Assembly (NCBI GenBank): GCA_002245135.1
Contig: NGBS01000589.1
Span: 1-64,000 of the forward strand
DNA length: 64,000 nt
Source of the DNA: Proteromonas lacertae
Taxonomy: Eukaryota; Sar; Bigyra; Opalinata; Proteromonadidae
Direction of reading: 5' to 3'
The position numbers and the translations under genes were made by a program. Below the pieces are notes generated by a model that was given only the letters and a program-made list of their open reading frames with translations, did not search any database and was not told the origin of the DNA. Of this stretch, positions 11,142 through 20,924 are shown one piece after another. Position 1 is the first letter of the stretch. Every line of letters begins with the position of its first letter.

Positions 11142-13790
11142 ATGAATCATGTAAGTATTGAAAATGGATTTGTAAAAATCCTATATAAATTAAATAAAGA
11201 TTCAACTCATTCCATTGTTGATGGAAGAAAAAAGGATTTGAAGAGAATATGCAACAAATATCCACCGTTGGATTCTTTTTCACCTATATCAGAATCAATT
11301 TTTATGTTTAAATTTAAATCGGTTGATGATTTATATTTCTTAATTCATGTGTATGCAGAGCAGTACAATATTAAAATTGAAGCTAAAAGACAAGATCAAG
11401 CTTCAAATAAGAAAATTACATTTAAATGTCATTATAGTGGATGTTCTTTTCGTGTAATCGCTCATTACAATCGTTATTTTGTACAAGTTAAATTATATCC
11501 ACATAATCATCCACTTATTAGGTTAAAAAATTACAAAATAATAAATATATTAACAAATGAAATAAAAGATTTAGTGGAAAGTTTGGTTCGCAATATTAAA
11601 TCGTCATCTCCAGAAATAATTAAGGTAGTGAAGGAAAATTATAATGTAAGTGAAAGTGTATTGAAGAAAATTGAATATGTAATTAGGAGAATAAAAGGCG
11701 AAATGAGAAATGAAATAGATGGTCTATATAATCTATATAATATCATCAAAGATAAATATACATACTACGAGAATAAGAATGCTTTATTGGTTATATTAGA
11801 TAAAAGAATACTCTATACCTATAATACTCTTTTGGCGGATGGGACTTTTGGGGTATTCTTAAATAATAATCAATTGTATCTAGTTTACTCCCAAATTTCC
11901 CCTAAATTGATACTTTTAGTGGCTTTTGCCATAACTAATAAAAGGGATAAAGATACTTACACTTTCATCTATCAACATTTAAATCAGTATAATAATATAA
12001 AATATATAATTCACGATCATGAAGCAGCTGTTGTATATTCATTAAAATCTTTAGGAATTAAATTTGTGAATGACATATATCATCTTTTTATATATATTAA
12101 AGATGAAAGAATAAAAAAGATATTGTATAAATTTATTAAACATCCCCAATGTAGAGATGAAATACTTAAAAATATAAATGAAAACGACCAGAAATACTTC
12201 AACAAGGAGGGGGTAATGGAGTTTGGAATTTTTGGATGTCACTCCACTAGTATGTTGGAATCGTACAACAACATCATAAAGAATAAATTGAAAAAAAGAA
12301 GATCAAGAGAAGATACAGTACTAATAGCTATTGAAGATATATACCAAACACAAAAACGAAGAATAGAAGAAACAATATCTATTCAGAATATAAATAAAAA
12401 TACTAATGATGATATTCTATGGCCTGAATGCAACGAAAATTTACAAAAACAGTTGATTTTATTAGCTACTGAAAACTATGAAGTATATAATAATAATAAT
12501 ATTTATATTATTAATAATACATATACTGTTACCTTAAATGATAATCTATTATTCTGTTCATGCCATTACAGGGAATTTACTGGTATTCCCTGTAGTCACA
12601 TGATTTATATAAATATCAAATACGATATGCATAAAACATTAATAGCAAATGAATGTTTTACTTCTTTCTATTTAGATAATAAACAAAAAACTGATTATTA
12701 TATAAATTTCATTTATCCTAAAGAAATAGAAAATATAACAAATACTACAGAAGATGATGATGATAGAAGTGATGATGCAGTTGATGATTCAGTTGAGTTA
12801 TGTGATAAGCCTATTAACTCTAATAATATTACTTATACTGATAGCTATAAAAAAATACTAGCTATTGTACAAAAGATTTATAAGTCAACAATGCTGGAAG
12901 ATATTTGTCAAGAAACTATAGAATCTGTAAATGATAAATTGATATCATCTTTACGTAATGAATTGGACAACAATAGTTATATGTACTTTTTGCAAAACAA
13001 ATATAATACATTAAATCATTCTATAAAAATAAAGATTATAACATATATATACCTACTTTCATCACCAGCAACAATTATAAATGATACTATATTAAATTAC
13101 ATAAATAATGAAATCACCAGAAGAACCATTAAAATTCCTCCAAGAGTTAAATCTCCATCAGAGTCATATAAACCTAAAAAAAGAATTAATAAAAATTCAA
13201 TATTAATAGAAAATGAATGTTCTACTTCCGTTTTTGTGGATAACAAAAAACAAATTAATGATACATCTGTTGTTCCTAATAACAAAGCTATAATATTAAA
13301 TAATTTTATACAATTTCAAAATATACAACTTACTGTAACTAATTTTAATAAAATTATGCACATATTTAAAGTTGACGAGGTTATGGATCCCTATATATTT
13401 TACAGTTCTATTAAAATAAATATAAACAAATATACATATATACCAATTTGTTACAAAAATCACTGGAGTGTCTTGATCAACAGGAATAGAAACAAAATAA
13501 CCCATTTTGATAGTACTGGTAATCATTTAATTGATGATACATCTGATTTTATCTACAAAAAATTAAACATACAATATACAAATATTAATAAGTATAATTT
13601 GAGCTGTCAATACAGCGATTTCTGTTGTGGTTATTTTGTAATATATATAATATTGTCACTAATGCTCAATGATTCAATACAAGTACTGAAGGATAATGAA
13701 GTTTTAGAATTATTGAAGAATAAAATTATCAATTTATATAACGAGGATTCTGATAGGATAATTAAAATAATCTGTGAAAAATATGTATAA
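11142..13790 (+). CDS. MULE-type transposase fused to C48 (Ulp1-like) cysteine peptidase
   Basis: An 882-aa intronless ORF. Residues about 75-125 form a FAR1/WRKY-GCM1-like DNA-binding zinc fold (CHYSGCSFRV ... HNHPL). The MULE core follows: first Asp in LLADGTFGVF (~232), the long strand region, second acidic site in IIHDHEAAVV (~290) with the family His in YHLF, then SMLESYNNIIK (~373) carrying the likely Glu. A SWIM zinc finger CSC-x9-CSH lies near 470-485. An acidic linker (~540-560) follows. The last ~150 residues carry the C48 triad signature: NHWSV (His ~773), HFDSTG (Asp ~788), then CQYSDFCCGYF (Gln and nucleophile Cys ~822-828). Transposase plus Ulp1-like domain is known from some plant MULEs (KI-MULEs) as neighbouring or fused ORFs. 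A complete single-ORF fusion here looks intact. Confidence 0.88.
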   Translation: MNHVSIENGFVKILYKLNKDSTHSIVDGRKKDLKRICNKYPPLDSFSPISESIFMFKFKSVDDLYFLIHVYAEQYNIKIEAKRQDQASNKKITFKCHYSGCSFRVIAHYNRYFVQVKLYPHNHPLIRLKNYKIINILTNEIKDLVESLVRNIKSSSPEIIKVVKENYNVSESVLKKIEYVIRRIKGEMRNEIDGLYNLYNIIKDKYTYYENKNALLVILDKRILYTYNTLLADGTFGVFLNNNQLYLVYSQISPKLILLVAFAITNKRDKDTYTFIYQHLNQYNNIKYIIHDHEAAVVYSLKSLGIKFVNDIYHLFIYIKDERIKKILYKFIKHPQCRDEILKNINENDQKYFNKEGVMEFGIFGCHSTSMLESYNNIIKNKLKKRRSREDTVLIAIEDIYQTQKRRIEETISIQNINKNTNDDILWPECNENLQKQLILLATENYEVYNNNNIYIINNTYTVTLNDNLLFCSCHYREFTGIPCSHMIYINIKYDMHKTLIANECFTSFYLDNKQKTDYYINFIYPKEIENITNTTEDDDDRSDDAVDDSVELCDKPINSNNITYTDSYKKILAIVQKIYKSTMLEDICQETIESVNDKLISSLRNELDNNSYMYFLQNKYNTLNHSIKIKIITYIYLLSSPATIINDTILNYINNEITRRTIKIPPRVKSPSESYKPKKRINKNSILIENECSTSVFVDNKKQINDTSVVPNNKAIILNNFIQFQNIQLTVTNFNKIMHIFKVDEVMDPYIFYSSIKININKYTYIPICYKNHWSVLINRNRNKITHFDSTGNHLIDDTSDFIYKKLNIQYTNINKYNLSCQYSDFCCGYFVIYIILSLMLNDSIQVLKDNEVLELLKNKIINLYNEDSDRIIKIICEKYV

Positions 13791-14563
13791 CACTTTCATT
13801 ATGTTATTATTTTGTTGATTGATTTCTATATTATTCATTTACCATCGAATATATATTCATTTTTTCAATATCCTCTACAATAAAGAGTATTTTCATACTT
13901 ATATTCACTAAACTTGCTAATCTCCTATACTATTTCATGGTTTTTTACTATTGAAGAATTCCTTAAATGTTTGTTGTAATTTTATAATACGAGATAAAAC
14001 ACCTACTATTACAAAACGTTTCATTTATACCAAAATAATACATTTTAAATGGATGATGAAAACAGCTATGCTATGGTTATTTACTTCCTTCTAAATCTTA
14101 TACAAATTGAAATAATTCAGGCTTCTCTTCTTATTTAACATTACACACTATCCATAAATACAAAAGTCACACAATTTGGTAATTTTTATAAATTCTAGTT
14201 CTTGCATCTATGCATTAATTCTACAACGAAATTACACATATTGACAATTATTCTTGCTTAAATCTATTTATTAATCAATTACTATAATTCTTCCCTAATT
14301 TACTTGTGTATGTCAACTAAGATATTTATAAAATTTTGATATTTTGACTATCACAATTATCTTCCATTATAACAGTCCTGCAGCCTAATGATTAAAATGT
14401 GATGTTCTTCTTATTAAAAAGTATCAATAATCTAAATAAAAAAAATAAATCAGAAGAAATACTTAATTTCATAACTGGTGTAGTAAAGCATTAATACTAA
14501 TCTTATAAAATAAATTGATAAATGTCATTTAAAATGTCAGATTTACTAAGACTATAAAAGAAA
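13791..14563. other. AT-rich noncoding segment inside the element
   Basis: No ORF longer than a few dozen codons and no repeat or RNA motif recognised. It is the 3' flank of the transposase up to the right array. Confidence 0.5.
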
Positions 14564-16998
14564 TAAACTGATAGTTAAAAATGGTTATTGTATAATGTAT
14601 ATATAATTGAGTATAATATATAGAATGAAATGAGTACAAAATCGAAGATTAGAAAGAATTATGTTAGTTTGTTCTAAATCGAAGTAAACTGATAGTTAAA
14701 AATGGTTATTGTATAATGTATATATAATTGAGTATAATATATAGAATGAAATGAGTACAAAATCGAAGATTAGAAAGAATTATGTTAGTTTGTTCTAAAT
14801 CGAAGTAAACTGATAGTTAAAAATGGTTATTGTATAATGTATATATAATTGAGTATAATATATAGAATGAAATGAGTACAAAATCGAAGATTAGAAAGAA
14901 TTATGTTAGTTTGTTCTAAATCGAAGTAAACTGATAGTTAAAAATGGTTATTGTATAATGTATATATAATTGAGTATAATATATAGAATGAAATGAGTAC
15001 AAAATCGAAGATTAGAAAGAATTATGTTAGTTTGTTCTAAATCGAAGTAAATTGATAGTTAAAAATGGTTATTGTATAATGTATATATAATTGAGTATAA
15101 TATATAGAATGAAATGAGTACAAAATCGAAGATTAGAAAGAATTATGTTAGTTTGTTCTAAATCGAAGTAAACTGATAGTTAAAAATGGTTATTGTATAA
15201 TGTATATATAATTGAGTATAATATATAGAATGAAATGAGTACAAAATCGAAGATTAGAAAGAATTATGTTAGTTTGTTCTAAATCGAAGTAAATTGATAG
15301 TTAAAAATGGTTATTGTATAATGTATATATAATTGAGTATAATATATAGAATGAAATGAGTACAAAATCGAAGATTAGAAAGAATTATGTTAGTTTGTTC
15401 TAAATCGAAGTAAACTGATAGTTAAAAATGGTTATTGTATAATGTATATATAATTGAGTATAATATATAGAATGAAATGAGTACAAAATCGAAGATTAGA
15501 AAGAATTATGTTAGTTTGTTCTAAATCGAAGTAAACTGATAGTTAAAAATGGTTATTGTATAATGTATATATAATTGAGTATAATATATAGAATGAAATG
15601 AGTACAAAATCGAAGATTAGAAAGAATTATGTTAGTTTGTTCTAAATCGAAGTAAATTGATAGTTAAAAATGGTTATTGTATAATGTATATATAATTGAG
15701 TATAATATATAGAATGAAATGAGTACAAAATCGAAGATTAGAAAGAATTATGTTAGTTTGTTCTAAATCGAAGTAAATTGATAGTTAAAAATGGTTATTG
15801 TATAATGTATATATAATTGAGTATAATATATAGAATGAAATGAGTACAAAATCGAAGATTAGAAAGAATTATGTTAGTTTGTTCTAAATCGAAGTAAATT
15901 GATAGTTAAAAATGGTTATTGTATAATGTATATATAATTGAGTATAATATATAGAATGAAATGAGTACAAAATCGAAGATTAGAAAGAATTATGTTAGTT
16001 TGTTCTAAATCGAAGTAAATTGATAGTTAAAAATGGTTATTGTATAATGTATATATAATTGAGTATAATATATAGAATGAAATGAGTACAAAATCGAAGA
16101 TTAGAAAGAATTATGTTAGTTTGTTCTAAATCGAAGTAAATTGATAGTTAAAAATGGTTATTGTATAATGTATATATAATTGAGTATAATATATAGAATG
16201 AAATGAGTACAAAATCGAAGATTAGAAAGAATTATGTTAGTTTGTTCTAAATCGAAGTAAACTGATAGTTAAAAATGGTTATTGTATAATGTATATATAA
16301 TTGAGTATAATATATAGAATGAAATGAGTACAAAATCGAAGATTAGAAAGAATTATGTTAGTTTGTTCTAAATCGAAGTAAACTGATAGTTAGAAATGGT
16401 TATTGTATAATGTATATATAATTGAGTATAATATATAGAATGAAATGAGTACAAAATCGAAGATTAGAAAGAATTATGTTAGTTTGTTCTAAATCGAAGT
16501 AAACTGATAGTTAAAAATGGTTATTGTATAATGTATATATAATTGAGTATAATATATAGAATGAAATGAGTACAAAATCGAAGATTAGAAAGAATTATGT
16601 TAGTTTGTTCTAAATCGAAGTAAACTGATAGTTAGAAATGGTTATTGTATAATGTATATATAATTGAGTATAATATATAGAATGAAATGAGTACAAAATC
16701 GAAGATTAGAAAGAATTATGTTAGTTTGTTCTAAATCGAAATAAATTGATAGTTAAAAATGGTTATTGTATAATGTATATATAATTGAGTATAATATATA
16801 GAATGAAATGAGTACAAAATCGAAGATTAGAAAGAATTATGTTAGTTTGTTCTAAATCGAAGTAAATTGATAGTTAAAAATGGTTATTGTATAATGTATA
16901 TATAATTGAGTATAATATATAGAATGAAATGAGTACAAAATCGAAGATTAGAAAGAATTATGTTAGTTTGTTCTAAATCGAAATAAATTGATAGTTAA
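14564..16998. repeat. Right 121-bp tandem array, about 20 copies, inverted relative to the left array
   Basis: The anchor ATGGTTATTG occurs first at 14581 and last at 16880, exactly 19 periods of 121 with no indel. Orientation is the reverse complement of the left array. Variants differ from the left: ACTGATAG is common here, TTAGAAATGG occurs twice exactly two units apart (near 16391 and 16633), and CGAAATAAATTG occurs twice two units apart (near 16738 and 16980). The last pair suggests duplication of two-unit blocks at the outer end. Confidence 0.95.
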
Positions 16999-18121
16999 TA
17001 TTACGTTGTTATTGAGTATTTCGTAATCTCTTCTAATCTTAACGATCTAGATAATTTCTTGTATTACTTGTATTTTTATAGTTTAAATTAACAAATTAAA
17101 ACTTATACATGTCAAATGATTATTAAAATTGAATATTCTCTTCGCATACAAAGAGCGAGTTCAAAATTTAAATAAATTCAAATTTGATCAAGCCAAAGCT
17201 TGTGTCAATATTTCTTTTTTTGAATTTTCTCTTGAACTATCAAAATAATTAGATTTAAAACTGGAGGTCCAGTGTATACATATTATGTACAATAGATTTA
17301 TGTACAAAATTCTAATGATGTTTCTAATGACTAACATTGATGTTGTCCAAATTCAACACGCATTTCAGAATAGTTTAATTTAATTACAAAAGTCAATGAA
17401 ATTTTAATATTAGCGCTGTAAAGTGGCTGGAAGTACCGAGTTCAAATTTTGAACTCGAGTCCAATTCGCAACTTTCCTAAGAATTTGACCCCTTCTGACG
17501 TCATTTCTGTCTCGAGTTTTCTATCAAACTTTTGAAATGTTTTTCTTGATTTTTCTTATTATATAGTGTTTTTTAAATTACTTTACTATAAATATTAGAA
17601 TTAATAATGAACAATTTACCATTTGATATACATAGAAACTAAAATACAATTAAATCTACCTAAATAGCTAATGTTCATATATTTTATAATTTATAAATGA
17701 AATGTTTATTAAACAATTTATAATTATTTATTTTATATAGCTTATTTTAGTTAACTGCTTCTATTTACTAATTACTTAAATATGAGACTACTGCATATTT
17801 CATTTACTCATATTGGATAAGAACCATTATTAGTTGATTATAAATTTAAGTTAATTCTATTCTAAAGTCATCCTATACAGTCATTTAAAAATATATCCGT
17901 TTCCTTTGATATTTGAATTTAATTTTGAAAATGTAAGTGCTATATATATTATTTATATATTATTCTTATATATTATTATTATATTATAAATTATATACTC
18001 ATGTAATCATATTAATATATTTATTACCTGATTTTAGATTTAATATAACAATCATCCTTACAGTACTTGTTTATCAAATGTTGTATATGGTTTTTATACT
18101 TATTACACTTGATTTTTTGTG
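16999..18121. other. Noncoding AT-rich flank
   Basis: No gene recognised. There is a near-palindrome GAGTTCAAATTTTGAACTC at about 17447-17465 (9-bp arms). Otherwise AT-rich sequence with only short open frames. Confidence 0.4.
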
Positions 18122-18562
18122 ATGAGTCATTTTAAACATCGTTATAAGCAGAATATAATTCTAGGTTACAATAATGAGTTTGATAAAGAGTGCATACACT
18201 AGTTATATGATTTTTTAAAGTATTATGGAAATGATATGTCTTACTAGTTTATAAAAGAAGATCCACAAGATTATGAAATTACTGGTTTGTTCGTTAAATT
18301 AAGAAACATAAAAGAAAAAGCAATAATCTATTACAGTGTGAAAGATGAAAAAGTCATAAAAAGATTTGATTATCTTCATACAATTAATTCAAATGATATG
18401 TTTCAAGAAGTGGAGAGAGTAATATGATCTAATATGCTGTTTGTTAAATTAGATGAGATAATAGCTGATTTTGATAGTCCTTCAACAGGAATAGTAGATC
18501 CATCAGTTCCAACCACTACAGCTACAGCAGCACCCCAACAGAAGCTGCTCCAGGAGCAATAA
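18122..18562 (+). pseudogene. Small ORF disabled by three in-frame stops (unknown family)
   Basis: One reading frame runs from ATG 18122 to the TAA at 18560-18562. It is interrupted only by TAG, TAG and TGA. The translation is normal-looking protein (EITGLFVKLRNIKEKAIIYY, RFDYLHTINSNDMFQEVERV) ending in a Pro/Thr/Ala tail (DPSVPTTTATAAPQQ). I do not recognise it. The two TAG and the TGA stops could each arise by a single C-to-T change from Gln or Arg codons. Other genes in the window use all three stops as terminators, so recoding is not the explanation. Confidence 0.45.
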
Positions 18563-18589
18563 CATATTCGATTTATTAGTAATTTCTCA

Positions 18590-20832
18590 ATGTCTTTATT
18601 ATCAAATCATCGAATAATAGAGAATATAAAACTTGCTTATATAGATGGAAGTAGTGAGATGGTAGTAAAAGAAATAATTGAAGTTTCATTTCTTCATTTG
18701 GGAAGTGTAAATGGTGATAATTGTAATGGTAATATATTATACAGTAATGCGATGACATACAGTTTACTTAGTCGAAGTTATCAAAACTTAATGAAAAGTT
18801 ATGAGATAATCACTTCCTTTATAACAAATGAAAGAAATTTAGTATATAAAGGAAGTTATGAAATGAAAGATATAAGCTGCACAGCTGCTTACGATGTAGT
18901 ATCTCAAATCAATACAAATTGTCAAGGAAGTTGTTTAATAATTAGTGTAATAACAATGAATAGTGTGGATTATCCAGTATTGAGTTTCAGTTTAGATGAG
19001 ATAATAATCAATAGTTATTTGAACAGTTATGAAAGTGAAAGTAGTAAATCGTTAAAAGAATCGTTGAAGTTATATATTGATTAACTAATTTTAACATCTA
19101 CAATGTCAATTGGTTATTCAATAATCAAAATATATGTCGATTCAATCAATCCGATAGGTAAAGATGAAACTGAATATAAAAACGATTATACAATAAGTGA
19201 TGAGTTAATAAAAAGTTCAAACAAACGAATAGGTATTTGGCTAAATGAAGAAGATAATGATGTTCGAATTTATTATATTATGAAGCAATATGAGATTTAT
19301 ATAAATTCAAATGATGGCTTTAGAGGTAATTCAATTCAATTATCAATTCTTTATTGTATGAATAATGATGAAGAATTAAGTGAGATGGTGAATAACACAG
19401 AATATGAGATAATAATCAGTAATTGTAATAGAAATATAATTGAAAATCATAAGAATGAGATAGAAGAGAATAATGTGACCATATTTTCAATAAGAAAAGA
19501 AGATTCCAATACATGTGATGATAAAATGTATAAATATATTATTATTGTTATTATTATTATTCTATATTGAATAGAATTCATTCTTCTACTTCTCCATCTC
19601 GAAGAGTCTTGCCAATAGTAGAATATTTGCTATCTAAATCAATATCCAAAATAATCTTAATCTATCCAAAAGGTTTTGAATATGCTTCAGATTATGATTT
19701 ATTAACTAGTTCAATTAATGCATTAGGAGCAACAATATCTAAAGAATATAAAGTGAATGAAACAGATATTAATGACATTATATCAGCAGTTCAAGCAGCA
19801 ATGGCTTCAGTTAGAAAATATATAAATGATGGTGGTTTAATCTTTAATTTATTAGAAACTGAAGCAAGTAATATAATGTATGAGAAACTGTTTAGCATAT
19901 GAGAATAGCTAAGAAATCTCTTCAAAATATCGAATAATCTCCAGAAAGATAGAGAATTTTAAGAAAGTAGATAAGAAATATCGAAAAAGATATGACATCA
20001 TTGTGAAAGTATGTGTTATACATATGATGATAGTTTAATTAGTAAAATAAGAATGTTAATATTTGGAAATGAAAGTATATTATCAGAAAGTGAATCTGTT
20101 GGAATAGCAACAATCGAATATATAAAATCTGATATAAATTCAATCAACTTATTAGAATTTCTTCAATCAAGTTCAATATTTACATCTTTTGGAGATATTT
20201 CAATTGGTTTTGATAATTGCATAAACTTCCCAATGTTTTTATTAACAAGTGTAGATGGTAAAATCGAAGAGAAAGTGATATTATATAAAAAATGGAATAG
20301 TGATACTTATCAAAGCAATTTCAATGAGATTCATTTAAATCGAATAATAATATCTTTAATATTACTATTTCCAAGTACTGGATTATTTGCTTATCGTGGA
20401 GTAGATTTAGTATCAAGTTATTTATCAACAATCGAATATTTAAATGAAGTAGAAAGTGAAAGTGGTTTATTCTATCTACTGAAGATGTTAGAAGTAAAAG
20501 ATCAGTTATTAAGTTATTAAGAATATATTTCATACAGGAATTTCTTTTCCAACAAAATATCCAATAATCTCTTGGATTGGTTCTAATTTAGGTATAAAAG
20601 AACGGCTGACCAAGTTCCAATGATAAACTATAAAATGGAAGATATAGTATCAACATCAAATAGTGAATTAAGTTTGGTTTGGTATAATAATACTAATCAA
20701 ATGAATTATTCTAATCAATTATTATCATGGTTAAATTTGTTACCATTTGTTTTTTGTATTGGTGTTTGGTTTTTTACAGATACAATCAAAAACAAGAATC
20801 AAAAACACAAATTAAAAACACCATATATATGA
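18590..20832 (+). pseudogene. Decayed membrane protein with UrtA-like periplasmic-binding modules
   Basis: A chain of same-strand frames (18590-19084, 19103-19532 joined to 19580-19902, 20011-20520, 20620-20832). The segment SPSRRVLPIVEYLL ... YDLLTSSINALGATI ... DGGLIFNLLETEAS (about 19600-19890) matches the order seen in UrtA/AmiC-type substrate-binding proteins (STPNQQ..PAVEWLL, ...LGG.VVGE, GGIIFN). YPVLSFSLDE (18975-19005) resembles their IPVLSFS motif. A canonical GTA...TAG intron (19533-19579) keeps frame between two pieces. A TAA at 19082 lies in frame between the first two pieces, and no splice rescues 19902-20010. The last piece has a membrane helix (NLLPFVFCIGVWFFT) and a basic stop-transfer tail. 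Most likely a recently decayed receptor-like surface protein. Confidence 0.45.
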
Positions 20833-20924
20833 CTGTTTTATTATCTATATATAATATAATATATACTATCTATTTATATAATCTATTTTATACATAATAT
20901 ATAGCTAATTTATCTTTCATATAG

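Larger units (their letters stand above)
6546..16998. mobile_element. Composite MULE-type transposon with inverted 121-bp satellite arrays
   Basis: Two arrays of the same 121-bp unit in opposite orientation flank a central 3.5-kb segment. That segment encodes a MULE transposase fused to a C48 peptidase. The inner edges of both arrays fall within a few bases of the same point of the unit (CCATTTTTAACTAT). The outer edges differ in phase by about 35 nt. The layout resembles Drosophila FB/Galileo foldback elements, whose long inverted ends are built from tandem repeats, but with a MULE enzyme. No clean 8-11 bp target duplication was found. TTACGGTTAT (6526-6535) on the left and TTACGTTGTTAT (17001-17012) on the right are only approximate matches. 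Confidence 0.7.

Noticed and set aside
6526-17012. TTACGGTTAT / TTACGTTGTTAT as the target duplication of the MULE element
   Set aside because: The two copies differ by an insertion and neither abuts the array edge exactly, so it is too weak to call.
17447-17465. Palindrome GAGTTCAAATTTTGAACTC as an operator or tRNA T-arm
   Set aside because: It is isolated in noncoding AT-rich DNA with no gene or RNA fold beside it.
18122-20832. Alternative genetic code with stops read as amino acids
   Set aside because: Intact genes in the same window end at TAA, TAG and TGA, so stops inside these frames indicate decay.
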